Assembly (NCBI GenBank): GCA_964537285.1
Contig: CAZHZT010000064.1
Location: forward strand, 1 to 32,143
Origin: CAZHZT01 sp964537285
Lineage (GTDB): Bacteria > Bacteroidota > Bacteroidia > Chitinophagales > Saprospiraceae
Reading direction: 5' to 3'
Length of the DNA stretch: 32,143 nt
Shown here piece by piece: positions 15,200 to 24,406 of the stretch. The position numbers and the translations under genes were made by a program. The notes beneath the pieces were generated by a model, which saw nothing but the letters and a program-made list of their open reading frames with translations, searched no databases and was not told where the DNA came from. Within the stretch, counting starts at the first letter, position 1. Every line of letters starts with the position of its first letter.

Positions 15200-15929
15200 T
15201 AACTTTTTTCTTCAGTTCAAAATTCTTTCCAAGATAAACTTTTCGCACCATTTCATCTGCAGCTAATTCCTCTGCGGTTCCTGCCTTCAGGATACTCCCT
15301 TCGAACATCAGATAAGCTCGATCCGTTATGGATAGTGTCTCCTGTACATTGTGATCTGTGATCAAAATACCTATATTTTTCATTTTTAACTTCGCTACGA
15401 TATACTGGATATCCTCTACCGCAATGGGATCAATTCCGGCAAAGGGTTCATCCAACAATATAAATTTCGGACTGGTAGCCAGTGCCCGCGCAATTTCTGT
15501 TCTTCTTCTCTCCCCACCAGAAAGGGTATCCCCCTTACTTTTCCTTACCTTTTCCAGACTAAATTCATCAATTAAAGCTTCCAGGCGTTCGCGTTGTTCC
15601 TCTTTTGGTAGTTTCGTCATCTCTAAAACTGCTTTGATATTATCTTCAACGCTGAGTTTGCGAAAAACGGAAGGCTCCTGCGGGAGATACCCGATACCTT
15701 TTTTAGCCCGTTTGTACATCGGTAAGTCCGTAATATTCTCATCATTCAGAAATACTTCTCCTGCATATGGTTCAATAAACCCAACGACCATGTAGAAAGT
15801 AGTTGTTTTTCCAGCACCATTAGGCCCTAATAAACCTACAATCTCCCCTTGCTTTACATTAAGAGAAACACCTCTCACCACCTTTCTTTTTCCGTATACT
15901 TTTTCCAGATTTTCTGCGTGTAATTTCAT
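15186..15929 (-). CDS. lptB: LPS export ABC transporter ATP-binding protein LptB
   Basis: LptB is the cytoplasmic ATPase that, with LptF and LptG, drives LPS from the inner membrane to the outer membrane. The 247-residue protein has Walker A GPNGAGKTT (35-43), the Q-loop YLPQEPSVFRKLSVEDN (81-97), which is highly characteristic of LptB, signature LSGGERRR (136-143), Walker B FILLDEPFAGIDP (156-168) and the switch His in ITDHNVQETL. The start at MKLHAENLEK is preferred over an upstream in-frame Met because it matches family N termini. lptC is not adjacent. It is preceded by an Ig-like lipoprotein gene and followed by two overlapping lipoprotein genes. Confidence 0.95.
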   Translation of the reverse strand: MKLHAENLEKVYGKRKVVRGVSLNVKQGEIVGLLGPNGAGKTTTFYMVVGFIEPYAGEVFLNDENITDLPMYKRAKKGIGYLPQEPSVFRKLSVEDNIKAVLEMTKLPKEEQRERLEALIDEFSLEKVRKSKGDTLSGGERRRTEIARALATSPKFILLDEPFAGIDPIAVEDIQYIVAKLKMKNIGILITDHNVQETLSITDRAYLMFEGSILKAGTAEELAADEMVRKVYLGKNFELKKKVIDLD

Positions 15930-15960
15930 TAGAAATATTTGATTAAATAAACTTACCAAC

Positions 15961-15992
15961 ATGAGTCATCCCGAAAATTCGGGATGAATCAT
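15961..15992. repeat. Family B hairpin, copy 2
   Basis: ATGAGTCATCCCGAA (15961-15975) pairs with 15978-15992 over 15 bp with one mismatch (15965/15988), around AA. It fills the spacer between the Ig-like lipoprotein gene and lptB, ending one base before the former's stop codon. Confidence 0.85.
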
Positions 15993-15993
15993 G

Positions 15994-17607
15994 CTACCAA
16001 TCAACCTGTACCTCCACTTCCCAATTAGCCCTGAGGCTTTCCAATTTTTTTAAAAGAATTTTTTCGGGTTGTATTTTATCATAGTAATTACCCGTGTCCC
16101 ATTGTCCATTTTGATTTTCATCGGCAATCATTCGCAAAGAATACGTTCCCGGCCGCAATGCCTTAAAGCGAATACTTGATAAATCACTTGGCTGGAATAT
16201 TTTCTTTCTGATCAATTCATCTCCATTGAGAATTTCAACTATGAAAGAAGGCACCTCCGGAAGCTGCCCGAAAACCAGGATAATATCGCCAAAATCTTCT
16301 TGTTTAGCTACTTTAAAAGAAATAAGTAATGAATCATTTGACTCGTTAAAAATATCCTGAACTGCTCCGGGCAAGAGATTAAGCTTATAACTTTTGCCTT
16401 CTTCCCATCGATACCCAAGCAATGTTTTTCGCATATTCGTGCTGTCCAAAACCAAATTGACCCCAATTGCTGTTTCAAGTGTATCGTCTGCAAGGTATAA
16501 CTTTACCAGCGATGTATCAATGGAAGAAATTGGGGCGTCAAATAGGAGCATAAGGGAATCTTTTGGGCGGAGAGGTTTGCTGTCTATTTCCAGACTTCTC
16601 AAAACACTATCCCTTAAAGGTTTCTCTTTGAGTAAATTAACTCTAACTGTGTCAATTAGAGTAGTATCCTGGAACAAAAGAAACTCAAGCTTGCTCGTAT
16701 CTGACTCAGGAGTGTACCAAATCTTTAAAGTATCCTGATCGATCTCTGTCTGAGCGGAAGTAAATCCATTCAGGGAAATAAAGCGTGGTTCCACATTTTG
16801 GCGTGTAAAGGTACACTTTAGCAAACCTGCTCGGGAAGCATCTGTTTCCAACACCTGCAGATAAGCAGCTTCCTGAAATAAAGTCATTGAAACAATAGGA
16901 GAGGAAACCTCATTTACTTCCACCAGCGTATCCAGGAAAGCAATCTGTTCATCGGGCAAATCAAAAAGATAGTTGAGGTTTTGGTCGATAAGACCAAAAA
17001 TTTTAAAATTGCCCGCACGCATGTTCTGAATACTAAATCTTCCCGACTGATTTGTTTTTGAAAAATAAAAAGGCTTTTCTTTACTTACAACACTATCCGT
17101 GTAAACATCATAAGCCATCACAAGCACATCGGAAACAGGCTCCGCAGTCAATGCATCCACTACAATGCCATTTAAAGATAAAGAATCGATAAAATCCCCT
17201 GTAGAAAAAACGAATCGCAAATCGTCAGCAATATTCCCTTCCCGGTAATCTTTTACATAATCACCAAAATTTATGGTATATGTAGCGTTTTCGCGAAGTA
17301 CTTCTTCAGCGTCAAACTCAAGTTTTACGGACTTTCCCTTAGGCTTAACATCAATAGGATACGCTGGCGGAGGTGAAATAACAATTTGACTGAAGGCATC
17401 CCCCGGAGTTATCCACTCATCGAAGTAAAGTTCGATCGGCTGTTTTTGAAATTGCGTTTGAAAGTTAGGCGTCGACTTATTGATGACTACTTGTGGTGGG
17501 GTCGAATCTTTAGGCCCTCCCGGTGGAGACTGAATGCTCGCGCACCCCTGCAGGCAGAAAAATAGTATGATTAGACTTTGTTTGAAAAAATTAATTTCCT
17601 TCCGCAT
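15994..17607 (-). CDS. Large Ig-like domain lipoprotein
   Basis: From MRKEINFFKQ the protein has 537 residues, with a lipoprotein signal and lipobox LQGC (Cys22). It then shows SIQSPPGGPKDSTPPQVV and an Ig-like domain segment (IELYFDEWITPGDAFSQIVISPP, split here as IELYFDEWI and QIVISPP), typical of the Bacteroidota family whose N terminus reads GGPxDxxPP with an Ig_5 domain. A carboxypeptidase-regulatory-like region follows (LNGIVVDALTAEPVSDVLVMAYD, with GRFSIQNMRAGNF), then beta-rich repeats ending in LRPGTYSLRMIADENQNGQWDTG. The upstream extension of the frame would bury the signal peptide. It likely faces the periplasm or cell surface; the function is unknown. Co-transcription with the upstream DAHP synthase (72-bp gap) and downstream lptB is likely. 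Confidence 0.85.
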   Translation of the reverse strand: MRKEINFFKQSLIILFFCLQGCASIQSPPGGPKDSTPPQVVINKSTPNFQTQFQKQPIELYFDEWITPGDAFSQIVISPPPAYPIDVKPKGKSVKLEFDAEEVLRENATYTINFGDYVKDYREGNIADDLRFVFSTGDFIDSLSLNGIVVDALTAEPVSDVLVMAYDVYTDSVVSKEKPFYFSKTNQSGRFSIQNMRAGNFKIFGLIDQNLNYLFDLPDEQIAFLDTLVEVNEVSSPIVSMTLFQEAAYLQVLETDASRAGLLKCTFTRQNVEPRFISLNGFTSAQTEIDQDTLKIWYTPESDTSKLEFLLFQDTTLIDTVRVNLLKEKPLRDSVLRSLEIDSKPLRPKDSLMLLFDAPISSIDTSLVKLYLADDTLETAIGVNLVLDSTNMRKTLLGYRWEEGKSYKLNLLPGAVQDIFNESNDSLLISFKVAKQEDFGDIILVFGQLPEVPSFIVEILNGDELIRKKIFQPSDLSSIRFKALRPGTYSLRMIADENQNGQWDTGNYYDKIQPEKILLKKLESLRANWEVEVQVDW

Positions 17608-17679
17608 TCCAGCTCTTTTTGTCCCAAACGATGAAGCCTTACTGACTATCACCTTTTGGAGGGCAATTTAACATTTTTT

Positions 17680-18771
17680 TCACTCGAGTTCTTCATCCTC
17701 GACAATATGCATTTGCTGGCGGATGGATTCATTGTGAATACTTTGAATAAACTCTCGGGCGAAAGCAGTACTTAAACCCGTCTGAATAGCTGTAGTTACC
17801 CGCTGATTAAACAATTCAGACCAACGTTCCAGCTGAAAAATCGTTACCCCGGTTTGTTTTTTATAACGACCAATCTCCTGAGAAACTTCCATGCGTTTGG
17901 ACAACAGCTCAATCACTTCAGAGTCCAGGCGATCAATATCATAACGCAAGGCTTCGAGATTAGCAATAAAATCAGGATCATCGCTTTCAGGGGAACGATG
18001 AACCAGTTTATCAAGAAGCATTTTCAAAGCAGAAGGTGTAAGTTGTTGGGCCGCATCGCTCAAAGCTTCATCCGGATTAATATGCGTTTCTATCATCAGG
18101 CCGTTAAAATCCAGATCAAGCGCCTTTTGTGAGAGCGCTTGGAGGAGTTCTCTTCTCCCTGCAATATGGCTGGGGTCGCAAAGAATTTCAAACTGGGGAT
18201 AACGCCTTCTAAGCTCAATCGGGATTTGCCACATAGGTGCATTTCGGAACGGAGCAGATTTATATACAGAAACCCCTCTAAAAATCAATGCTATTTTCTT
18301 TAATCCGGCATGGTGCAAACGCTCAATGGCTCCTATCCAAAGCTCTAAATCTGGATTGACAGGGTTTTTTATAAAAATAGGCACATCTACCCCTTTTAGT
18401 GCATTGGCTATTTCCTGTACCGTAAATGGATTAGCACTAGAACGTGCTCCAATCCAAAGGATATCAACTTCATGCTTCAGAGCGGCTTCCACATGAGCGG
18501 GGTGAGCAACTTCTACAGTAACGGGCAAGCTGGTAAATTCTCCGGCTTCTTTTATCCAGGGCAATCCTTCAACGCCTACTCCCTGAAAGGATCCGGGCCG
18601 GGTACGAGGTTTCCAGACCCCTGCCCGAAGAATATGCGCCCCGGACTTTGCAGCCCCTTCGCAGCTTTGCAACACTTGAGCACGCGTTTCGGCGCTGCAA
18701 GGTCCTGCGATCAGGTGAAAATTAGTCTTGGGAATATTTAATCCCCAGTCACCTATATTTACAATCTCCAT
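17680..18771 (-). CDS. Bifunctional DAHP synthase / chorismate mutase (type II)
   Basis: This fusion joins the first step of the shikimate pathway to the branch step for Phe and Tyr. The N-terminal DAHP synthase (about 1-255) is of the KDO8P-synthase-like type Ib: IAGPCSAE (21-28), RAGVWKPRTRPGSFQG (49-64), GARS (108-111), FIKNP (133-137), CDPSH (198-202) and MIETH (226-230). The C-terminal AroQ chorismate mutase (about 270-363) has LRYDIDRLDSEVIELLSKRM and the second-helix KKQTGVTIFQLERWSEL segment. The fused CM domain probably mediates feedback control by prephenate, as known for related fusions. It heads the run of minus-strand genes leading to lptB. Confidence 0.93.
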   Translation of the reverse strand: MEIVNIGDWGLNIPKTNFHLIAGPCSAETRAQVLQSCEGAAKSGAHILRAGVWKPRTRPGSFQGVGVEGLPWIKEAGEFTSLPVTVEVAHPAHVEAALKHEVDILWIGARSSANPFTVQEIANALKGVDVPIFIKNPVNPDLELWIGAIERLHHAGLKKIALIFRGVSVYKSAPFRNAPMWQIPIELRRRYPQFEILCDPSHIAGRRELLQALSQKALDLDFNGLMIETHINPDEALSDAAQQLTPSALKMLLDKLVHRSPESDDPDFIANLEALRYDIDRLDSEVIELLSKRMEVSQEIGRYKKQTGVTIFQLERWSELFNQRVTTAIQTGLSTAFAREFIQSIHNESIRQQMHIVEDEELE

Positions 18772-18815
18772 TTTTAAAATTTAACGTTCTTTGCTCCCAA
18801 CAGGAATATTTTATA

Positions 18816-18880
18816 TTGAATAGAAGCCCTTTTTTTGAGGCTTTTCTTCGAAAAGCCTCAAAAAAAGGGCTTCTATTCAA
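18816..18880. repeat. Perfect palindrome with 31-bp arms (family D)
   Basis: Arms 18816-18846 and 18850-18880 are exact complements around TTC. The arm includes TTTTTTGAGGC (18831-18841), also found in the arm of the 24407-24489 palindrome. It lies upstream of the DAHP synthase gene and downstream of the TPR gene's terminator. Confidence 0.93.
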
Positions 18881-18963
18881 ACAAATTTTCTAGCCTGAAG
18901 AATAGACTTGTTCTGTAGATGCTCTCAGCTTTTAGCAGTTTAGCAGTTTCAATGACCTAAGCT

Positions 18964-19008
18964 CAATAAAAAAAGCCATTAGCAAATATTGAATAGCTAA
19001 TGGCTTTT
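18964..19008 (-). terminator. Rho-independent terminator of the TPR gene
   Basis: On the minus strand a 13-bp stem (AAAAGCCATTAGC at 19008-18996 with 18983-18971) and a 12-nt loop are followed by a run of T residues (complement of the A-run at 18968-18974). It lies about 60 bp beyond the TPR stop codon. Confidence 0.8.
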
Positions 19009-19066
19009 CCGGCAAAAATGTTTAAACTATTGGCTGAATGAACGCGGCAAAATTCGATTCAACAGA

Positions 19067-20086
19067 TTAGGCAGCGACTTCCACCAATAAATTAGCAGCC
19101 TTTTCAGAGCCTGCTTTAGCAGCTTCTTTCAAAGCCCCGACAAAACCAGGTCTTCCTGCTTGCTTCATTGCCATACCGCGAAGAAGAAGAATATCAGCTA
19201 AATTAACTTTATCATCCTCAGAATCTAGTTGAAGAGCATTATCCAATACTTTCAGAGCTTCTTCTGGCTTATCAGATTCCAGAAGCGCTTCACTGTAACG
19301 CATATACCCATATCTCTTCCAGTTAAAGTTTGGATCATCGGCTTCGAACTGCTTTGAACAGAAGATTTTGTATTCTTTTATAGCGCTTTCTTGTTGGTTT
19401 AGAGCCATATGACAATCCCCTTTCAATCTTCTTGACACCCAGTAAAGCGAACGAAGAGGAATAGAATTCTTAACCGCCTTTTCCAGATCTTCGGCAGCTG
19501 CTTTGTAGTTTTTCTGAGTCAGGTTTACCAAACCTCTTCCAAGATAAGCTTCCGCGAGGAATGGATCAGCAGATATTCCTGCATCAAAATCCTGGATAGC
19601 TTTTTCATATTTTCCGAGAACGAAAAATAACTGCCCTCTCTTTTCATAAGCCTGAGCATATTGATCGAACTTTTCGATAGCCTGCCCAAAAGCCTTGATC
19701 GCATTTTCCGCTTTTCCCTGCTCATTTGAAATAGAACACCCCTTCAAATAAGACTGCACACAGCCTCTATCCTTATTGGCTTGGATTAACTCATAAGCTT
19801 CTGCTTTTCCACTTTTAGTGATATAAGCCTGAATACTCCCTGCCAGGGCATAATCGGCGATAAAATTGAGCATTTTGATCGTATTGACCCAGCTTTTCTT
19901 GGAACCTTCCGATATTTTCTTGGGAAGCACCAAAGAGAAGGATTCCTCATCGAAATCATTTTCCTTAACGAAAACATCCGATCGATAGAAGTTTGTTGAG
20001 CGCTGGATATACATCTCCAAAGCCCTGTTAAACTTTTTAGCATTTCCAAATTGGAGACGCCCCTGAAAGATTGCCTTGATAGTCAT
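19067..20086 (-). CDS. Tetratricopeptide repeat protein
   Basis: This 339-residue protein lacks a signal peptide. The first 110 residues (ending KDRGCVQSYLKGCSISN) are not repeat-like. From about residue 115 TPR units are evident: AIKAFGQAIEKFDQYAQAYE, ALGKYEKAIQDFDAGISADPF, NYKAAAEDLEKAVKN, QQESAIKEYKIF and PEEALKVLDNALQLDSED (near 280). It should be a cytoplasmic protein-interaction scaffold; the partner is unknown. It is monocistronic, with a strong terminator downstream and a 628-bp gap upstream. Confidence 0.8.
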   Translation of the reverse strand: MTIKAIFQGRLQFGNAKKFNRALEMYIQRSTNFYRSDVFVKENDFDEESFSLVLPKKISEGSKKSWVNTIKMLNFIADYALAGSIQAYITKSGKAEAYELIQANKDRGCVQSYLKGCSISNEQGKAENAIKAFGQAIEKFDQYAQAYEKRGQLFFVLGKYEKAIQDFDAGISADPFLAEAYLGRGLVNLTQKNYKAAAEDLEKAVKNSIPLRSLYWVSRRLKGDCHMALNQQESAIKEYKIFCSKQFEADDPNFNWKRYGYMRYSEALLESDKPEEALKVLDNALQLDSEDDKVNLADILLLRGMAMKQAGRPGFVGALKEAAKAGSEKAANLLVEVAA

Positions 20087-20714
20087 TTTTGCCGCTGTTT
20101 TTTTGTTATTTGCTGAAGGTTAATTGTATATTTTAGTACATCAGCATTGTTTAGTCTATATATAAGATTGAATATCAGTTACCTGTTTTTTAATAGAGCG
20201 CGTAAAATCTCTTAGATAAATTTGGCATTAAATTTACCTTTCGAAAAGATGTTTTCAAGATGTCTCTTAATTATTGCGAATATTTTCCCGGCAGAGCGCG
20301 CGAAATAAAGCTATCGTGCTGCTCAAATGCGTTTAGTCGATAACTTGGCTTTGGTGGTATTGGAGTTTTCCCTAAGTCTTAATTTGAGTACTTTTCTTGT
20401 AATTTTACCTTCCGGGTTGGACTTACAAATATCAGGTAATTCTCGGTAAGATCAAAATTATTCAAATAATTTCTTTGAATAATTTTTAAACATCTGGTTA
20501 ACACATCAGGAATTGCATTGTTGAAAAGCCCCACCTTGTCCACAATTTAATTTGGCAAACTGTGTGTTAACTGTGTGTAAATGCGGCTTTTTGTCAGAAA
20601 GTCCGTTTTTTTCAACAACTAAAAATGAAAAATCAAAAACCCTTTCCTGTTTAAAATGAAGCACTCTCTGCTTGTAGTTTTAGTTTTCAACAGACTTATC
20701 CACAGGTTTTTGTT
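20087..20714. other. 628-bp AT-rich gap with DnaA-box-like sites; origin candidate
   Basis: No gene is supported in this gap. The right part holds TTGTCCACA (20536-20544, one mismatch), TGTGTGTAA (20572-20580), a perfect TTATCCACA (20696-20704) and ATTTCCACA (20717-20725, inside the adjacent gene end). A perfect 13-bp inverted repeat in pure AT-rich sequence lies at 20454-20466/20474-20486, possibly an unwinding element. The left part (20100-20430) shows nothing recognisable except GCGCGC-type patches. The combination fits a replication origin or a DnaA-bound regulatory site; both flanking genes are on the minus strand. Confidence 0.35.
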
Positions 20715-21731
20715 CTATTTCCACACTTTACAACCTTCTGTGCAATTGGTACAAATGGAAATGTTTTTCCGCCCATGTAAAATTCTTTGACGAAACTCCT
20801 GATAGATCGGCCCCCTCCAGATTGATTTGAAGCTATCTCGCTCCAAATCCCCCATTGGATGACTTAGGTCCTTATCAAAGCAACAAGGCGCTACTTTCCC
20901 GTCCCAGGTAACCACTGCAGCATGCCAGAGCTTCCAGCACTGGTTTTTCAGTTGATTTTTAATAGAAAATGTTCCATCTGTGTTTTTTTTGTAGCGGGCA
21001 TACTTTTCTATGGTGGGAATAAGTGGACTGCCCAATTTATAATCGTAAATCTGAGCTGTTTTAAGGCGTACTTCATCCACCCCAATCTTATCTGCCAAAT
21101 GATACAGATCCTCTATTTGATGTTGATTGGGACGGACAACGAGAAATTGAAAAATTATATGCGGGGTGGGAGAATTCAGCTGCTTCTTCCATTTGATGAT
21201 ATTACGGGCTCCCTGAAGAACATTTTCGAGTTTGCCTCCTTTGCGATATTGCTCGTAAACTTCCTGAGTAGTACCATCCACTGAAATGATCAAACGATCA
21301 AGGCCGCTCTCAATAGTTTCGCGGGCATTTTGATCATTAAGGAAATGTCCGTTTGTAGAGGTGATCGTATAGATGTTTTTTTGTGCAGCATACCGGACCA
21401 TATTCAGAAACCCCTTATTTATGTAGGGCTCCCCCTGAAAATAAAAAATAAGGCAGCACAGTTGCTCGTGAGCTTGGTCGATAATCCGTTCGAAGAGTTC
21501 TTCCTGCAGGCTTCCCGTGGCCCGGGTGAAAGACCTCAGCCCGCTTGGACATTCCGGGCATTTCAGATTACAAGCGGTGGTTGGCTCAATCGTGAGCGCC
21601 ACAGGCATCCCCCAATGTACGGGATAACGCAACCATTTAGAAATATAGAAGGAAGTATAAATTTTAAAAGCGTTCCATGAACGCTTGAGCGTAATTTTCG
21701 ACCAGATATTGCGCAAATCGCTAGTATTCAT
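20715..21731 (-). CDS. Radical SAM / SPASM domain protein
   Basis: The 338-residue protein has the radical SAM cluster C54-x3-C58-x2-C61 (TTACNLKCPECPSG), then FYFQGEPYINKG (the GE motif) and LIISVDGTTQEVYEQYRKGG. A C-terminal SPASM-type region has further cysteines: CWKLWHAAVVTWDGKVAPCC near residue 270 and SICTNCTEGCKVW at the end. Radical SAM enzymes cleave SAM reductively; SPASM clusters usually bind auxiliary iron-sulfur centres in peptide- or protein-modifying members. The substrate is not evident. It follows HMG-CoA reductase by 17 bp and so appears to be the last gene of the mevalonate transcription unit. Confidence 0.88.
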   Translation of the reverse strand: MNTSDLRNIWSKITLKRSWNAFKIYTSFYISKWLRYPVHWGMPVALTIEPTTACNLKCPECPSGLRSFTRATGSLQEELFERIIDQAHEQLCCLIFYFQGEPYINKGFLNMVRYAAQKNIYTITSTNGHFLNDQNARETIESGLDRLIISVDGTTQEVYEQYRKGGKLENVLQGARNIIKWKKQLNSPTPHIIFQFLVVRPNQHQIEDLYHLADKIGVDEVRLKTAQIYDYKLGSPLIPTIEKYARYKKNTDGTFSIKNQLKNQCWKLWHAAVVTWDGKVAPCCFDKDLSHPMGDLERDSFKSIWRGPIYQEFRQRILHGRKNISICTNCTEGCKVWK

Positions 21732-21748
21732 ACCGAAGAGGACTGGAA

Positions 21749-23161
21749 TTATATCTTTTGAGGGGATTTCCCGGTAACAATACGAATTTCGTCTAAATAA
21801 GTTCTTACGGCATTAAAAGAAACCGTTTTATCTTTGAAATAAGCATCTGCTTTTTTTATTTCATCCTCCTGTGCATTCAAGTGGATAAGAATATTTTTGA
21901 GATGCATTTTCATGTGGCCTTGTTGAATGCCCGTGGTAACCAGAGAACGAACGGCAGCAAAGTTTTGAGCCAAACCGGTTGCAGCGATGATCATCATGAG
22001 TTCTTCTGCTGAAGGATTCCCCAAAAGCTCTAAAGAGAGCCGGGCCAGAGGGTGCAGATTCGTTAGCCCTCCCACTGTTCCGACAGCCAGCGGAAGGTCC
22101 AGCCAAAACTTAAAATGCCCCTTTTCAATAGAGCAATTCGTTAAGCTTCTATACTGACCACTTCGCGATGCATAGGCATGCCCACAGGCTTCTACTGCCC
22201 TGAAATCATTTCCTGTTGCCAGAACAACGGCATCCACACCATTGAAAATACCTTTATTATGTGTTGTTGCTCTGAAAGGATCTATTTGAGCAATCTTAAC
22301 AGCCTTGAAAAAACGTTCGGCAAACTTCTGTGAATCCTGCCCTTTATAATTACAGCTGAGCACCTCGATTGGGCACTCCACAGATGCACGGACCAGGCAG
22401 TTGGGCGTATAATTCGATAAAATAGCCATCAATACCTCCACATTGCGATCCTTGGAAGGAACCTTAGCGCATTGATGGAGAAAATCTTTCAAAGTGGTGG
22501 CAAAAGTTTCAAGCACCGAGTTGATAAAGTTCGCCCCCATTGAATCACAAGTTTCGAATAAAACCTGGAGTTGATAGTAATTATCATCCAAATCCGTATA
22601 ATCAAGCAACTTGATTTCCCTGATACCTCCCCCTCTTCGTTCCATATTATGCGTAAGGTCACGCACATTATTATACAACACCTCTTTAAGTTCAGGAAAA
22701 AGACTTTGAAGCAGCACACTATCTCCCTTCCAATAGAAATGCACCTGCCCGACTTTTTCAGTTCCAAGAATCTCCGCTTTAAACCCGCCTCTACCTAACC
22801 AAAATTTTGCCGCACTTGAAGCAGCTGCAACAACCGAGCTTTCCTCAATCACCATAGGCACACCATAGGCTTTACCATTGACCATGAAGTTAGGAGCAAG
22901 CCCATAAGGCATAAAGTAGTTGGAGATGGTATTCTCACTAAAGCCATCTAGTACCTTTTGAAGCTTGGCATCACGGTGCCAAAAGTGCCGAAGCAATTCC
23001 TTCGTCATTTCAGGCTGTTTGGAGAATTGATCTGCCAACCAGTCCAGCTTTTCGCTTTTTGAGAGCTTTGAAAATCCCTGAATGATTCTTTCCATCGCCG
23101 CTTGAGTAACTTTTTTGGGTTTTAAGAAACCCTGTAATTGAGTATTCTTGTAATCTAGCAT
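21749..23161 (-). CDS. mvaA: Hydroxymethylglutaryl-CoA reductase, class II type
   Basis: This enzyme interconverts HMG-CoA and mevalonate using NAD(P)H, the committed step of mevalonate-pathway isoprenoid synthesis. Catalytic residues by comparison with the Pseudomonas mevalonii enzyme are Glu106 or Glu107 in PMVIEESSVVAA, Lys303 in HNKGIFNGVD, Asp319 in LATGNDFRAVEA and His416 in GHMKMHLKN. The K-to-D spacing of 16 matches, and DSMGANFIN (207-215) is the substrate-binding motif. At 470 residues it is about 40 longer than P. mevalonii HMGR. The adjacent IPP isomerase supports a biosynthetic rather than a degradative role. Codon use looks like that of its neighbours. Confidence 0.93.
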   Translation of the reverse strand: MLDYKNTQLQGFLKPKKVTQAAMERIIQGFSKLSKSEKLDWLADQFSKQPEMTKELLRHFWHRDAKLQKVLDGFSENTISNYFMPYGLAPNFMVNGKAYGVPMVIEESSVVAAASSAAKFWLGRGGFKAEILGTEKVGQVHFYWKGDSVLLQSLFPELKEVLYNNVRDLTHNMERRGGGIREIKLLDYTDLDDNYYQLQVLFETCDSMGANFINSVLETFATTLKDFLHQCAKVPSKDRNVEVLMAILSNYTPNCLVRASVECPIEVLSCNYKGQDSQKFAERFFKAVKIAQIDPFRATTHNKGIFNGVDAVVLATGNDFRAVEACGHAYASRSGQYRSLTNCSIEKGHFKFWLDLPLAVGTVGGLTNLHPLARLSLELLGNPSAEELMMIIAATGLAQNFAAVRSLVTTGIQQGHMKMHLKNILIHLNAQEDEIKKADAYFKDKTVSFNAVRTYLDEIRIVTGKSPQKI

Positions 23162-23220
23162 TCTTTGCAGGTAATTAAATTCGTAGTCTAACTAAATACT
23201 CTGGAAAATAACAACTTTAA

Positions 23221-24288
23221 TTAAAGCTTTACTTTTAAAAAAGCCTTAGCCATTTTTAATCCACGCAACTGAAAAGCTACATGCTTTCTTAAATCCTCAT
23301 AATCGCCCTGCGCATGCTTTAGAAAAGCAGATGCCTGCCCATACACTGCATTCAGCTTACTTTTAGATATTAAATAGTAACCATCCAGAAAATGTTGGAT
23401 CCCACCAGAAATAATCAATTGTTGACATTTAAGATTATCCCCTAATTCTTCCACAATTCTGTTGCACATATCAGTCATTTCTTCCGCAGTATGGCCAATC
23501 AACGCCATTCGACCAAAAGCCTCTAAAGCTTCAGGATTATGGCGCAGCAACTCGAGCCTTGCAAAGTTAGTCCCTCCTGCCGCAGCAAATTCTACAGCAG
23601 CCAAAGGCAACTTTAGCAGTGCCTTGAGGCTTTCATAACCCATACCTTGACCAACCTCCTTAACAATTACAGGGAAATCAACACTATCCAAAACAGCCTT
23701 TATTGTTTCGAGCGGAGCAACAGTTATCTTATCCCCTTCCGGTTGCAACCACTCCTGAAGCGGATTGACATGAATGATCAGGCCGTCAGCTTGCAGCTTC
23801 TCAATCAAAACATTCATTTTGTAGGTTGCATTCCCCTGAACGAGTTCCTCAACCTGAGCTATCCCTAAATTTGCAAACAACGGCTGATCTGGCCCCAAAT
23901 ATGGGCGAACGTTAAAATCCTCGAAATATTCATCACTATAGAGTAATGCACGACAAGAACCCAAGCCCATGCCCATTCCAAATTCATTACAAGCAATGGC
24001 TAAATTCCGATTGATTATTCTGGCCTTCTGTGTCCCTCCTGTCATACTCGATACCCAAACCGGCATCGCCAGTTTTTTTCCAAGAAAAGGAATCTCTCCA
24101 TATTCAGCATCTTCCCGGGGATGGGCAGAAAGAATCGGTTCATAATACAGACGCTTATCCAAATCCTCTTGACTAATCTGAGATTGAAAAGCCAGTTCGA
24201 TGTGGTCTTTTTTCCTGGAAGGCGCATTAGGATCCTTTTCTTCGGATAATGAGGAAAGACCAACGGTTCGTTCGTTTGCCATAATCAA
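23221..24288 (-). CDS. fni: Type 2 isopentenyl-diphosphate delta-isomerase
   Basis: This FMN-dependent enzyme converts IPP to DMAPP. Key motifs are SRKKDHIELAF (24-34, the conserved RKxDHI), SSMTGGT (80-86, flavin binding), FANLGIAQ (138-145), HVNPLQE (173-179, substrate and Mg2+ site), VIVKEVGQGM and IISGGIQH. The length of 355 is normal. It stands first in the unit with mvaA (59-bp gap) and the radical SAM gene. The start may be Met1 or Met3 (MANERTVG). It pairs logically with HMG-CoA reductase, indicating a mevalonate route in this organism. Confidence 0.95.
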   Translation of the reverse strand: MIMANERTVGLSSLSEEKDPNAPSRKKDHIELAFQSQISQEDLDKRLYYEPILSAHPREDAEYGEIPFLGKKLAMPVWVSSMTGGTQKARIINRNLAIACNEFGMGMGLGSCRALLYSDEYFEDFNVRPYLGPDQPLFANLGIAQVEELVQGNATYKMNVLIEKLQADGLIIHVNPLQEWLQPEGDKITVAPLETIKAVLDSVDFPVIVKEVGQGMGYESLKALLKLPLAAVEFAAAGGTNFARLELLRHNPEALEAFGRMALIGHTAEEMTDMCNRIVEELGDNLKCQQLIISGGIQHFLDGYYLISKSKLNAVYGQASAFLKHAQGDYEDLRKHVAFQLRGLKMAKAFLKVKL

Positions 24289-24406
24289 TAATATTCAGTC
24301 TGTTATAATAATTGAGCCTTTAAACAATGATGTCGTGTAATAGTTGTAAAAAATTAAAGGCAGCCACTAGAAAACGAAGCACAAATCAAATAAACGCGCC
24401 CACGGC
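24289..24406. other. Left part of the divergent fni-rplM gap
   Basis: This is the start of a 406-bp divergent gap. It contains a small GC hairpin CGCGCC-CAC-GGCGCG (24395-24409) and AT-rich sequence; I see no consensus promoter for fni. Confidence 0.3.

Noticed and set aside
15358..15795. 145-residue frame antisense to lptB
   Set aside because: It lies entirely opposite conserved LptB motifs and resembles no protein.
16394..16738. 114-residue frame antisense to the Ig-like lipoprotein gene
   Set aside because: Shadow of a clear coding gene; no signal or motif.
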